64,000 bases of DNA from Verrucomicrobiaceae bacterium UBA1938 (GTDB lineage: Bacteria > Verrucomicrobiota > Verrucomicrobiia > Verrucomicrobiales > Verrucomicrobiaceae): contig DDFC01000030.1 of NCBI GenBank assembly GCA_002336895.1, positions 1 through 64,000 on the forward strand. Reading direction: 5' to 3'. Positions 8,389-17,994 of this stretch are shown in pieces. Made by a program: the position numbers and the translations under genes. Every line of letters starts with the position of its first letter. Positions within the stretch are counted from its first letter, which is position 1. The notes below the pieces were generated by a model. That model was not told the origin of the DNA. It searched no databases and saw only the letters and a program-made list of their open reading frames with translations.

Positions 8389-9435
8389 ATGACACGCCTG
8401 CTTTCCACCATGGTCCTAAGAACGGCATCTGCGTTCATCGTGACAGCTGGCTTCGTGGGGTGTGCTGAAAGTTTTGCCGTGAGAAAAGAGGTCGTGCCGC
8501 AGGAGATGCAGGACAAGCTCAACGCACAGGCCATTCCAGCCTCTGAACTCAAGGCTTCGACCAAAGGAGGCATGGCCGTTCACACCAACAGCATCCCGCC
8601 GCCCGAGGGCGTGCTGAAAGTGCCCATGTACTACGAGCGCGGCCAGCCCTGTCTCAAAGTCAGCATCAATGGCCAGAAGCCGAGAAAAATCCTGCTCGAC
8701 ACCGGTGCCACCTACAGTGTCTTCGAAGCGGAGCAGGCGCTCGAATTTGGACTGCGCACCGTGCCGCAGGTGCGTCCCAACATGGCGGGCGTGCTGGGCC
8801 GGGAGCCGGGCATGGCCGCTGTCATTCCCACGATGCAAATCGGCGCCTGGCGCGTGGAGAATCTGCCCAGCATCATCCGCATGCAGCGCACCACCGTGGG
8901 CAGCGGCATCCTCAAGGAGCATCTGGGCATTTCCTTGATCGGGGTGAACCTCCTTTCCAAAACCTGCAAATACGCCACGCTCGATTTTCTCAAAGGCGAG
9001 TTCGAGTTTGGCTTCACCCGCAGCTTTCCTGGACCGGTGCGCAAGCATATGCACAAGACGACTCTCAGCATGAAGCATGGTGTGCCCACCACTCCGCTCA
9101 AGTATGGCAAGCTGACTTGGGAGGCCGTGGTGGACTCCGGCTCCGTCTTCGGCGTGCAGCTGGACCGCCGGATCGCGGAGGTGCTCGGGTTCAAGAACGG
9201 TGGCTGGAATGTAGGCGGAAACTACCTCATTACAGGCGTGGGTGGAGCACAGACGCCGAAGGACGCCGGTGTGCGCGTGCTGGAGTTTCAGGCGCTCGGC
9301 CTGTTTGGCTCCTATTACCCCTTTGCCCAGGTGGACGTGATGCCGGGTCCCTCACGCCTTGGCACCTATCTGCTGGAAGACTACCGCGTGACGCTGGATT
9401 TTGAGCACAATGCGCTCTGGGTGGAGTGGAAGTGA
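8389..9435 (+). CDS. Secreted lipoprotein of aspartyl-protease type, copy 2
   Basis: This 348-residue homologue of the preceding gene has a hydrophobic N-terminus with a likely lipid-attachment Cys at 25 (FVGC), a linker, and two motifs: ILLDTGATYS (Asp104) and AVVDSGSVFG (Asp249). The domain order and spacing match copy 1, and both end in a strand of the type TLDF-x-(S/H)-N-x-LW, so the pair arose by tandem duplication and has since diverged strongly. The start could also be the ATG at 8410. The second motif has DSG in place of DTG, which is still compatible with catalysis. Confidence 0.85.
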   Translation: MTRLLSTMVLRTASAFIVTAGFVGCAESFAVRKEVVPQEMQDKLNAQAIPASELKASTKGGMAVHTNSIPPPEGVLKVPMYYERGQPCLKVSINGQKPRKILLDTGATYSVFEAEQALEFGLRTVPQVRPNMAGVLGREPGMAAVIPTMQIGAWRVENLPSIIRMQRTTVGSGILKEHLGISLIGVNLLSKTCKYATLDFLKGEFEFGFTRSFPGPVRKHMHKTTLSMKHGVPTTPLKYGKLTWEAVVDSGSVFGVQLDRRIAEVLGFKNGGWNVGGNYLITGVGGAQTPKDAGVRVLEFQALGLFGSYYPFAQVDVMPGPSRLGTYLLEDYRVTLDFEHNALWVEWK

Positions 9436-9740
9436 GCTTCAGAGCGCAGAGCTTGATAGTAAAGCAGTGCAAACAAGATTGGCATGCACCTCGCGGGGCT
9501 CACGCCGCTCGCCAAAATTCACGGGCTTTTGCATTGCCGACTCTCCCTTGATCTGCCCAAACCAAAAATGGAGCCAAAAAGCGCGCCAAAACGGGGATTT
9601 TTTGCGACAGATTCGCAATAGGACAAGTCTTGCGCATAAAAGTTCAAAAAAAACAAGATGACGGTTGCAAACGTGCTCACGCGTTCCATGCTGAGAAACC
9701 TTGTGAAATTTTTCACAAGCTCATCTGCCGACACATTTCT
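9436..9740. promoter_or_regulatory. AT-rich leader region before the respiratory cluster
   Basis: These 305 bases carry no convincing gene. The stretch from about 9560 to 9660 is A-rich and clearly lower in GC than its surroundings. It must hold the promoter for the 18 kb respiratory block starting at 9741, but I cannot assign a -35/-10 pair with confidence. An in-frame extension upstream of actA is open but looks non-coding. Confidence 0.4.
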
Positions 9741-10547
9741 ATGGGTAACTTTTTTCCGCGTTGGACCAACTGGCTGCCGCTCAAGCTCGCCATTGCCGTC
9801 GTGTTCATTGCCTTCGGCGTGAGTGTCGGCGTCGCCTACTACTTCACACCGAAATACACCCGCGTGGGTTATGAGCCGACACAGCCTGTGCCGTTCTCAC
9901 ACAAAATCCACGCTGGTCAGCTTGGCCTCGATTGCCGCTACTGCCATAGCTTCGGCGAGACCTCCAGCCACTCCAACGTCCCCACGAACCAGACCTGCTT
10001 CAACTGCCACGGCCCGGGCAAAGGCAACATCCGCAGCAGCTCTCCGAAGCTCGAGATGGTCATCAAGGCCAACGAAACCGGCAAGTCCATCCCCTGGGTC
10101 AAGATCCACAAGGCTCCTGACTACGTTTATTTCAACCACAGCGCCCACCTGAATCGCGGCATCTCCTGCGTGTCCTGCCACGGCAAGATCAATGAGATGG
10201 AAGTCGTCCGCCACGATCAGCCGCAGTCCATGGGCTGGTGCCTTGACTGCCATCGCAATCCGGAAAAGAACCTCCGTCCGCTGGAGTTCGTCACCAAGCT
10301 GGACTACAAGGCTGCCGATCTGAAGCGCGCTGATTTCTACAAAGGCCTGATCGACAAGAAAGTGCCTGCGAACGAAATCGCCACCGCCATCGGTGGAGAA
10401 GGCACCAAGGCTGACAGCCTGGAGCAGATCGTCGCCCTCGCTGAGAAGACTTACGGTAAAGAAGTGACCCAGACCGAAGTGGGCACCCAGATCAAGAAGC
10501 ACTGGCAGATCCAGCCGCCGGAATCCTGCACCGCCTGCCACCGCTAA
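9741..10547 (+). CDS. actA: Alternative Complex III pentaheme cytochrome c subunit ActA
   Basis: This membrane-anchored periplasmic cytochrome (268 residues) belongs to the quinol:cytochrome c/cupredoxin oxidoreductase ACIII. A single membrane helix lies at about residues 12-33. Five c-type heme motifs follow: CRYCH, CFNCH, CVSCH, CLDCH and, at the extreme C-terminus, CTACH. An insert of about 70 residues rich in Lys and Glu lies before the last heme. The ATG at 9741 is chosen because it gives the short cytosolic N-terminus seen in ActA. It is the first gene of a long co-directional operon. Confidence 0.95.
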   Translation: MGNFFPRWTNWLPLKLAIAVVFIAFGVSVGVAYYFTPKYTRVGYEPTQPVPFSHKIHAGQLGLDCRYCHSFGETSSHSNVPTNQTCFNCHGPGKGNIRSSSPKLEMVIKANETGKSIPWVKIHKAPDYVYFNHSAHLNRGISCVSCHGKINEMEVVRHDQPQSMGWCLDCHRNPEKNLRPLEFVTKLDYKAADLKRADFYKGLIDKKVPANEIATAIGGEGTKADSLEQIVALAEKTYGKEVTQTEVGTQIKKHWQIQPPESCTACHR

Positions 10548-10570
10548 CCCCCGCGCCCCCTTTCTGACAC

Positions 10571-13500
10571 ATGAAACGTATTTGGAAGCATCCTGAGGAG
10601 CCGCAGAACGCCAAGCGCTACTGGCGCAGTGTCGCCGAACTGGATCGTCGCGAAGAATTCCTCAAAGATCTGGGCCGCGAGTTCCCTGCCGGGGACACCC
10701 TGACCGATGAAGAGCGCGAAAACAGCCGCCGTGAGTTCCTCAAGATCATGGGTGCCAGCGTGGGCATGATGGGTCTGGCCAGCTGCCGCCGTCCGCTCGT
10801 CAATATCCTCCCTTACACTCAGCACGTTGAGTGGATGGTTCCTGGCAAGTCTCTGCTTTATGCCACGTCCATGCCTCAGGGCTGTGGCTCGGTGCCCCTC
10901 GTGGTCACCACCCACGAAGGCCGCCCGACACACGTGTCCGGCAATCCCCTTCACCCCCTCGGTGGCGGCATTAGCTCCTTCGCACAGGCTTCCGTCCTGG
11001 ACCTGTATGACCCTGAGCGCTCTCAGAAGCCGATGGGCAGTGGCAAGGAACTCTCCTGGGCCAAGGCCAACGATCTCCTCGCCGCCGCTGCGGCAGAGGC
11101 CAAGAAGTCCTCGGGTGCCGGTCTCGGCATCGTGGTGGGCTCTCTTTCCTCCCCCACTTATCAGCGTATCCTCGGCGAGGTGAAGACCGCCTTCCCGCAG
11201 GTCAAGTTCTTCGGATACGAAGCCGTGGGTGGCGAAGGCCAGGCCGCTGCTTACAAAGCCATCTACGGAGCTGGCGTGAAGCCCTTCGTGAAGCTCGGCT
11301 CCGCCATGCGCATCCTCTCTCTGGATTGCGATTTCCTCGGAGTTGACCCTGTTTCCGGCGAGCCTATCTCCGCTTTCACCAAGCACCGCGCCAAGGATGC
11401 CAAGACGGCGGACATGAACCGCCTCTACGTGCTGGAAAACCGCTACACGTTGACCGGCGGCATGGCCGATCACCGCAAGGCTCTTGCAGCCAGCCTTATT
11501 CCGGTGGCCGCAGCCCTTATCGCCGCTGAACTGGGCGATACCACGGCCAAGGCTCTCGCAGACACCGCTCCGGAAGCTCTCAAGGCCTGGATCGCCCCTG
11601 CCGTGCGCGACCTGATCGACAACAAGGGCAAGGCTCTCGTTCTTGCCGGTTCCCGCTACGGTGCCGAAGTGCACGCGCTGGTCGCCTCCATCAACCAGGC
11701 TCTGGGCGCTTACGATTCCACCATCGAGCTTCTGCAGACCCCTGCGGCTCCTGAAACAGGCACATTTGCCGAGCTCAAGGCTGCCCTCTCCGGTGGCCAG
11801 GTGAAGACCCTGATCTCCCTCACGGGCTCCAATCTCTTCTACGACGCTCCCGACGCTGCCGGCCTCGCCAAGCTCGTGGGTGAAAAGGGCGTGAAGGTCA
11901 TTCACGTGGGCAAATATAAGAACGCCACCGCTCGCGCGGCCGCTCTTCACATCCCTGCTGCTCATTACCTCGAGTCCTGGGGCGATGTGCGCTCCGCAGA
12001 CGGTACCTACTCCATCGTCCAGCCGATGATCGCACCGCTGTATGATGGTGCCAGCCGCCTGGAAGTCCTTCTGGCCCTGCTCGGCCGCAAGAAGCTCGGC
12101 CCTGCTGTCGCAGCCGCTGCACCCGCCGCCGGAGCTGCTCCTGCAGCCCCTGCCGAAGACGCCGCCTACACCGCTGTGCGCGACACCTTCGCCGCAGTCG
12201 CTGGCAGCCTCGACGAAACGAAGTGGAACTTCACCCTTCGTGATGGCTTCCTCAAAGCTTCCGCCTTCACCAAGAGCACTGCAGCTCCAAACACCGCAGC
12301 TGTCGCTGAGTTCGTTTCCAAGGCCAAAGCCGCTCCCGCTCCCACCGATGATGCTCTCGAAGTCGTGCTCGTGGCCGACTCCAGCGTCTATGACGGCCGC
12401 TATATTAACAACGCCTGGCTGCAGGAAGCACCGGATCCGGTGACCAAGCTGACCTGGGACAACGCCGCCCTGATCGGCTCCGTGACCTTCCGTCGCCTTG
12501 GCCTCAAGGAAGGCCAGCACGTCAAGATCACCGTTGGAGATGCCTCCATCGAAATTCCGGCCATCGAAGCCCCCGGCCATGTGTCCAACTCCATCACCAT
12601 CCCTCTCGGCTATGGCCAGAGCGGCGTGGGTGTGGTCGGCAGCGGCCGTGGCGTGAATGGTTACGCCCTGCGCAAGCAGCCCGGCAGCTTCGTCCTCGGC
12701 GGTGCCAAGGTTGAAGTGCTCGCCACGGTTGCAGAACTCGCCCTCACCCAGGATCAGAACACGATGGAAGGTCGTGCGGTGTATCGTGAAGGCACGCTCG
12801 ACACCTTCAACAAGGACGTGGCCTTCGCCCAGAAGACGGGCATGGACGGCCACATCCCGGAAAACATCTCCTTCTACAAAGGCCAGGTGGGTGTGAAGTC
12901 CGCAGAAAATCCGGACGGCTTCGACTACGAGAAGCAGCACCAGTGGGGCATGTCCATCGACCTCAGCAAGTGCATCGGTTGCACGGCTTGCATCGTTGCC
13001 TGCCAGAGCGAAAACAACATCCCGGTCGTCGGCAAAGATCAGGTCCGCAAAGGCCGTGTGATGCAGTGGATCCGCATGGACCGCTACTTCGCCGTCGCCA
13101 AGTGGGGCAAGAACGAAGTCGAACAGGAAAGCACTTGGGCCGAAGACAACGCCACCGCAGAGCAGCTGGAAAACGCCGAAATGGTGCACCAGCCAATGGC
13201 CTGCCAGCAGTGCGAAGCCGCTCCGTGCGAAACCGTCTGTCCGGTGAACGCCACCGTCCACACTCCGGATGGTCTCAATGCGATGGCCTACAACCGCTGC
13301 ATCGGCACCCGCTATTGCGCCAACAACTGCCCTTACACCGCACGTCGCTTCAACTGGTTTGACTACAACAAGCGCAACCCGCTGACCGAGACCACCGTGC
13401 TCGGTCTTGTGAAGGTGGGCAACCTCTACGCCGGCCCGCTCGGCGAGAAGCGCGAGGACGAAAGCCTCCGCCTGCAGCGCAATCCGAACGTCACCGTACG

Positions 13501-13843
13501 TATGCGCGGTGTCATCGAGAAGTGTACTTACTGCGTGCAGCGCCTCGAATCCGCCAAGATCCTGCAGAAGCAGGTGCAGCGCGACTCCAAGAACTTCCGC
13601 GTGCCGACCGACACCGTCAAAACCGCATGCCAGCAGTCCTGCCCGGCTGAGGCGATCGTCTTCGGCGACCTGGCCGATCCGAAATCCGCCGTCGCCAAGG
13701 CCAAGGCCTCTCCGCGCGACTACCAGGTGCTTAAATACATCGGCACCCGCCCGCGCACGAGCTACCTCGCCCGCCTGCGCAATCCGAACAAGAACATGCC
13801 CGGCGCAGAAAACATCGCCGTCTGGAGCAACAACCAATTCTAA
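10571..13843 (+). CDS. actB: Alternative Complex III molybdopterin-like/iron-sulfur subunit ActB
   Basis: This 1090-residue fusion has a molybdopterin-oxidoreductase-like N-terminal part and a ferredoxin-like C-terminal part, the usual ActB architecture. A twin-arginine motif (SRREFLK) sits at residues 52-58 after a long N-terminal stretch, followed by a hydrophobic run, so export or membrane orientation through Tat is expected. Four cysteine groups lie in the last third: CIGCTACIVAC, CQQCEAAPCETVC, CIGTRYCANNC, and CTYC with a later ACQQSC, fitting three 4Fe-4S and one 3Fe-4S cluster. The protein follows actA by 23 bases and precedes actC by 9. Confidence 0.95.
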   Translation: MKRIWKHPEEPQNAKRYWRSVAELDRREEFLKDLGREFPAGDTLTDEERENSRREFLKIMGASVGMMGLASCRRPLVNILPYTQHVEWMVPGKSLLYATSMPQGCGSVPLVVTTHEGRPTHVSGNPLHPLGGGISSFAQASVLDLYDPERSQKPMGSGKELSWAKANDLLAAAAAEAKKSSGAGLGIVVGSLSSPTYQRILGEVKTAFPQVKFFGYEAVGGEGQAAAYKAIYGAGVKPFVKLGSAMRILSLDCDFLGVDPVSGEPISAFTKHRAKDAKTADMNRLYVLENRYTLTGGMADHRKALAASLIPVAAALIAAELGDTTAKALADTAPEALKAWIAPAVRDLIDNKGKALVLAGSRYGAEVHALVASINQALGAYDSTIELLQTPAAPETGTFAELKAALSGGQVKTLISLTGSNLFYDAPDAAGLAKLVGEKGVKVIHVGKYKNATARAAALHIPAAHYLESWGDVRSADGTYSIVQPMIAPLYDGASRLEVLLALLGRKKLGPAVAAAAPAAGAAPAAPAEDAAYTAVRDTFAAVAGSLDETKWNFTLRDGFLKASAFTKSTAAPNTAAVAEFVSKAKAAPAPTDDALEVVLVADSSVYDGRYINNAWLQEAPDPVTKLTWDNAALIGSVTFRRLGLKEGQHVKITVGDASIEIPAIEAPGHVSNSITIPLGYGQSGVGVVGSGRGVNGYALRKQPGSFVLGGAKVEVLATVAELALTQDQNTMEGRAVYREGTLDTFNKDVAFAQKTGMDGHIPENISFYKGQVGVKSAENPDGFDYEKQHQWGMSIDLSKCIGCTACIVACQSENNIPVVGKDQVRKGRVMQWIRMDRYFAVAKWGKNEVEQESTWAEDNATAEQLENAEMVHQPMACQQCEAAPCETVCPVNATVHTPDGLNAMAYNRCIGTRYCANNCPYTARRFNWFDYNKRNPLTETTVLGLVKVGNLYAGPLGEKREDESLRLQRNPNVTVRMRGVIEKCTYCVQRLESAKILQKQVQRDSKNFRVPTDTVKTACQQSCPAEAIVFGDLADPKSAVAKAKASPRDYQVLKYIGTRPRTSYLARLRNPNKNMPGAENIAVWSNNQF

Positions 13844-13852
13844 ACCGGACAC

Positions 13853-15316
13853 ATGGACGCCTCCGCCCCCGCATCTAACACGCCGCGCATTCTCGACCGC
13901 GAGCCGCTGGTCCTGAACAACCGATCCTATTCCTGGATCACGAACCGCATCTGCGGCATCGTGGAAAACAAGCAGCCCGCCCTCTGGTGGATCCTGTTTA
14001 TTCCCTCGATCCTCCTGACAGGCTTGATGGTCTTCTGCTTCACCTACCTCATCTCCACAGGTGTGGGTGTCTGGGGCCAGAAACAGCCGGTCGCCTGGGC
14101 ATGGGACATCACGAACTTCGTGTTCTGGATCGGTATCGGCCACGCCGGCACCCTCATCTCCGCCATCTTGTTCCTGACTCGCCAGAAGTGGCGTACCTCT
14201 GTGAACCGCGCTGCGGAAGCCATGACGATCTTCGCCGTGATGTGCGCCGGTCTCTTTCCGGCCTTCCACGTCGGTCGTGTGTGGATGGTGTGGTTCCTCG
14301 CTCCGATCCCGAACGCCAACGCCATCTGGCAGAACTTCAAGTCCCCCCTGCTCTGGGACGTGTTCGCGGTGTCCACCTACTTCAGCGTTTCCGCCGTGTT
14401 CTGGTTCCTGGGCCTCGTCCCTGACCTTGCCACCCTGCGTGACCGCTGCCGTCCTGGCCTCAAGAAGTTCCTCTACGGTGTCTTCGCCCTCGGCTGGCGC
14501 GGTGGCAACCGCCAGTGGAGCCACTACGAAACGGCCTACATGCTCCTGGCCGCTCTCTCCACGCCGCTGGTGCTCTCCGTGCACTCTGTCGTGTCCTTCG
14601 ACTTCGCCACCTCCGTGGTCCCCGGCTGGCACACCACCATCTTCCCGCCCTACTTTGTGGCTGGTGCTATCTTCGGCGGCTTCGCCATGGTGCTCACCCT
14701 CATGCTCCCCGTGCGCCGCATCTACGGCCTGGACGACCTGATCACGCCAAAGCACGTGGACAACATGGCCAAGATCATCCTGCTGACAGGTACGATCGTC
14801 GGTTATGCCTACTGCATGGAGCTCTTCGTGGCCTACTACAGCGGCAACCCCTATGAAGCCGCCGCCTTCACCCTCCGTGGTCTGACCGGCCCTTCCACCT
14901 GGGCTTACTACTGGATGTTCGGCTGCAACGTCTTTGCCCCGCAGCTCTTCTGGATCCGCTGGTGCCGCCACAACGTGTGGATCGTCATGATCGTCTGCAT
15001 GTTCGTGAACGCCGGCATGTGGTTCGAGCGCTACGTCATCATCGCCACCACGCTGGAGCGTCACATGATCCCCGGCTCCTGGCGCGTGTATGAGGCCACC
15101 TGGGTGGATAAGTACACCTTCCTCGGAACCTTCGGCTTCTTCATGATGCTGTTCCTGCTGTTCCTGCGCTTCCTGCCCGTCATCGCCATCGGTGAAGTCA
15201 AAGGCGTCCTTCCGCAGTCGAATCCGCATCAGGATGACCATGCTGAGCATGGCATTCAGGAGGAGGACCTCATGGACTATCCTGACCGCCACGTCCCGAA
15301 ACCCGTTGCCGCCTAA
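13853..15316 (+). CDS. actC: Alternative Complex III quinol-binding membrane subunit ActC (NrfD-like)
   Basis: This 487-residue polytopic membrane protein of the NrfD/PsrC family has about ten hydrophobic helices. ActC is one of two NrfD-like subunits in ACIII and is thought to hold a quinol site facing the iron-sulfur subunit. The 'HAGTLISAIL' and 'WMVWFLAPIPN' regions are recognisable family features. The C-terminus is soluble and acidic with several His. The ATG at 13853 lies 9 bases after the actB stop. Confidence 0.95.
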   Translation: MDASAPASNTPRILDREPLVLNNRSYSWITNRICGIVENKQPALWWILFIPSILLTGLMVFCFTYLISTGVGVWGQKQPVAWAWDITNFVFWIGIGHAGTLISAILFLTRQKWRTSVNRAAEAMTIFAVMCAGLFPAFHVGRVWMVWFLAPIPNANAIWQNFKSPLLWDVFAVSTYFSVSAVFWFLGLVPDLATLRDRCRPGLKKFLYGVFALGWRGGNRQWSHYETAYMLLAALSTPLVLSVHSVVSFDFATSVVPGWHTTIFPPYFVAGAIFGGFAMVLTLMLPVRRIYGLDDLITPKHVDNMAKIILLTGTIVGYAYCMELFVAYYSGNPYEAAAFTLRGLTGPSTWAYYWMFGCNVFAPQLFWIRWCRHNVWIVMIVCMFVNAGMWFERYVIIATTLERHMIPGSWRVYEATWVDKYTFLGTFGFFMMLFLLFLRFLPVIAIGEVKGVLPQSNPHQDDHAEHGIQEEDLMDYPDRHVPKPVAA

Positions 15317-15337
15317 CTTTTAAACCGCACCCTGACT

Positions 15338-15937
15338 GTGAGCACCACCCTCAAACGAGTCCACGGCTACCTCGCTGAATTTGACAGCGTGAAGGACCTC
15401 TACCATGCCGCTGAGCACGTGCGTGACGCCGGCTATCAGCGCTGGGACGTCCACTCTCCGTTCCCGATTCACGGAATGGACACCGCCATGGGCAATCCCC
15501 GCTCCAAGCTGCCCTACTTCGTCTTCTGCGGCGGCATCACCGGCACCACGGTGGCCTTCACACTGGAAACCATCACCCAGACCAACTTCTGGCAGAGCAT
15601 CGGCCTCGGTTTCCTGCAGAAGATCGTCGAAACCTACCCGACTGTCGTTCAGGCCAAGCCCACCGACATCTGGACCCTTCCGGCCTTCTTCCCAGTGATG
15701 TTTGAGCTGACGATTCTCTTCAGCGCCTTCACCACTCTGTTCGGTCTGCTGGCCCTCATCGGCCTGCCCCGCTGGAATCACCCGCTGTTCGTTTCCAAAA
15801 ACTTCAGCAAGTTCTCCGACGACGGTTTCTTCGTCTGCATCGAAGCCCGTGACCCCAAATTCTCCCAGGAAGGCACCAAGAGCCTGCTCGAAAAACTCGG
15901 CGGCAAGAACATCGAACTCGTGGAGGACGAAATCTAA
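15338..15937 (+). CDS. actD: Alternative Complex III subunit ActD (DUF3341)
   Basis: This 199-residue membrane protein has two central membrane helices (about residues 60-80 and 115-145) and a soluble N-terminal domain beginning 'VHGYLAEFDSVKDLYHAAE', typical of the DUF3341/ActD family. The WDVHSPFPIHGMD segment is highly characteristic. A GTG start at 15338 is used; no ATG fits as well. It lies 21 bases downstream of actC and 21 bases upstream of actE. Confidence 0.93.
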   Translation: MSTTLKRVHGYLAEFDSVKDLYHAAEHVRDAGYQRWDVHSPFPIHGMDTAMGNPRSKLPYFVFCGGITGTTVAFTLETITQTNFWQSIGLGFLQKIVETYPTVVQAKPTDIWTLPAFFPVMFELTILFSAFTTLFGLLALIGLPRWNHPLFVSKNFSKFSDDGFFVCIEARDPKFSQEGTKSLLEKLGGKNIELVEDEI

Positions 15938-15958
15938 GCCTCGCTGACCGCACCCACC

Positions 15959-16642
15959 ATGAAGTACTTCTTCCTCAGCTATCTTTTCGTCGGCGCCATC
16001 ATCGTGAGCGCGTTCGGCTTCCGTGGCAGCAAATCCGAGCTGCCCCCCATCGAAGTGTTCCCTGACATGGACCACCAGGCCAAGGTGAAATACCAGGCTT
16101 CCAGCGAGTTCTTCGCTGATGGTCGCGGTGCACGCCTCCCGGTCAAAGGCACCCTGCCCATGGGCTTTGAAATCCCCTCCAAACCTGCTGTGGACGGCGC
16201 CAAGCCCGCCCGCGTGGCCTTCACCAGCGGTCTCGACTATTACAACACCGGCAAGATCGGTGACTTCTACGGCGACGGTCTGCCCACGGAGATCACCAGC
16301 GATCCCACCGTGTTCAACGACGCCTTCATCAAGCGCGGCGAACAGCGCTTCAACATCCATTGCGCCATCTGCCACGGTGCTTCCGGCAATGGCAAGGGCG
16401 TGACCTCCAAGTACGGCATCCTCACCGCCTTCAACTTCCAGCAGGCAGGCAATCTTGATCCTGCAAACGCCGCCGCCTACCGCGCCGATGGTGCCATCTT
16501 TGATGTCATCACCAACGGCAAGGGCCTCATGGGCAGCTACGGCGGCAACGTCACCCTGCGCGACCGCTGGGCCATTGTGGCCTACATCCGCTCCCTGCAA
16601 CTCGCTGCCAAAGAGTCAGGTGTCACCCTTCCCCTTCAGTAA
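15959..16642 (+). CDS. actE: Alternative Complex III monoheme cytochrome c subunit ActE
   Basis: This 227-residue protein has a signal or anchor helix at residues 1-20, a linker, and one c-type heme motif (CAICHGASGNGKG) near residue 138. The 'MDHQAKVKYQA' and 'GEQRFNIHCAICHG' regions are typical of ActE. It should carry electrons from the ACIII core towards the soluble acceptor or the oxidase. It sits in the conserved order actD-actE-actF. Confidence 0.93.
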   Translation: MKYFFLSYLFVGAIIVSAFGFRGSKSELPPIEVFPDMDHQAKVKYQASSEFFADGRGARLPVKGTLPMGFEIPSKPAVDGAKPARVAFTSGLDYYNTGKIGDFYGDGLPTEITSDPTVFNDAFIKRGEQRFNIHCAICHGASGNGKGVTSKYGILTAFNFQQAGNLDPANAAAYRADGAIFDVITNGKGLMGSYGGNVTLRDRWAIVAYIRSLQLAAKESGVTLPLQ

Positions 16643-16666
16643 CGGCACGATCACGCGATACCCGGC

Positions 16667-17980
16667 ATGAGTCACCACGTCACATTCAACGATCTGCCCC
16701 AGGGCGGAGAAAAATTCGAAACAGCCAAGGGAGCCAAGCTCATTAATTCCTTGGGTTTCATTGGCGGAGTCGGCCTTCTGGCTTCGATTTACTATTTCTA
16801 CGCTGAGACGAGCACCTTCGCCTACTCCTGGCTCTTTGCGGTGTTCTTTTGCTTCACCTTCGTGGTGGGCGGCTGCTTCTGGATCCTCCTCCACAGCGTT
16901 TCCAACTCCGGCTGGGGCGTTTCAGTCCGCCGTATCTGGGAAAATCTGGCCAACATGATCATCCCGATGGCCATCTTTGCCTCCCCGCTTCTCTTCCCCT
17001 CCGTACAGACGCACCTGTACGAGTGGATGAACCACCACCGTGAAGCCGCCCACCATGCCGCCGAGCACGGCAGCACAGTCAAGGAAGCCCTCCACCACAT
17101 GTCCGAGGCCAATCCCCACCTGCACGTGCTGGTGTCCAAGTTTGGCTACATGAACCTGAATCCCGCCGGATTCTCCTGGTACACCCGCTTCTTTGCCTAC
17201 TTCCTCGTTCTCTGGTTCATCGCCAGCACCCTGCGCGGCCGCTCTCTGAAGCAGGAGCAGGATGGCGACATCAAGCACACGATCCGTTCCCGCCAGTTCT
17301 CCTCCATCGTTCTGCTGCCCTTCGCACTGACCGTGACCTTCGCCGCCTATGACTGGCTGGTGGGTCTGGACTACAACTGGTTCTCCACCATGTGGGGTGT
17401 TTACATCTTCGCAGGCTGCGCCTGGGCTTCCATGGCGGTCTCCATCCTGGTCATCACCTGGCTGCGCAGCCTCGGCTACCTCCAGAAGGTCGTCACGGAT
17501 GAGCACTACCACCTGATGGGCAAGCTCCTCTTCGCCTTCACGGTGTTCTGGGCCTACATCGCCTTCAGCCAGTATTTCCTCATCTGGTATGCCAACGTGA
17601 CGGAAGAAACCCGCTTCTACCTCACCCGTAACACCGAAGGCTGGCGCGCCGTCTCCATCTTCATCCTGATCGGCCACTTCGTCGCTCCCTTCGTCTTCCT
17701 CCTCTCCCAGCCTCGCAAGAAGAACCCCGTCGTGATGAGCCTCGGTTGTATCTGGATCATCTTCATGCACTTGGTGGACATGTACTGGAACGTCATCCCT
17801 GAGCGCGGCCCCTCCCTTGGTCAGGGCGTCTGGGTCCCCGGTGCCTGGATGCAGGACATCGCCGCTCTCTGCGCTGTTTTCGGCATCATGAGCTTCCTCT
17901 ATCTGCGTGGGCTGGCCAAATACAGCCTCTATCCGTGGCGCGACCCGCGCCTCATCGAGTCCGTGAACGTCGTCAACTGA
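16667..17980 (+). CDS. actF: Alternative Complex III second quinol-binding membrane subunit ActF
   Basis: This 437-residue polytopic membrane protein is the second NrfD-like subunit of ACIII, with about ten hydrophobic helices. Characteristic stretches are 'YDWLVGLDYNWFSTMWGVY' and 'FWAYIAFSQYFLIWYANV'. A His-rich loop (NHHREAAHHAAEH) lies between helices 3 and 4. It completes the actABCDEF set in canonical order and is followed 14 bases later by a small membrane protein. Confidence 0.94.
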   Translation: MSHHVTFNDLPQGGEKFETAKGAKLINSLGFIGGVGLLASIYYFYAETSTFAYSWLFAVFFCFTFVVGGCFWILLHSVSNSGWGVSVRRIWENLANMIIPMAIFASPLLFPSVQTHLYEWMNHHREAAHHAAEHGSTVKEALHHMSEANPHLHVLVSKFGYMNLNPAGFSWYTRFFAYFLVLWFIASTLRGRSLKQEQDGDIKHTIRSRQFSSIVLLPFALTVTFAAYDWLVGLDYNWFSTMWGVYIFAGCAWASMAVSILVITWLRSLGYLQKVVTDEHYHLMGKLLFAFTVFWAYIAFSQYFLIWYANVTEETRFYLTRNTEGWRAVSIFILIGHFVAPFVFLLSQPRKKNPVVMSLGCIWIIFMHLVDMYWNVIPERGPSLGQGVWVPGAWMQDIAALCAVFGIMSFLYLRGLAKYSLYPWRDPRLIESVNVVN

Positions 17981-17994
17981 TTCCCTGTCCTTCC

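Noticed and set aside
10544..15292. A 1582-codon open frame on the minus strand opposite actB and actC
   Set aside because: It is exactly antisense to two well-recognised genes with strong third-position GC bias, which leaves the complementary frame open by chance. The translation is His/Gly/Val-rich without any known motif.
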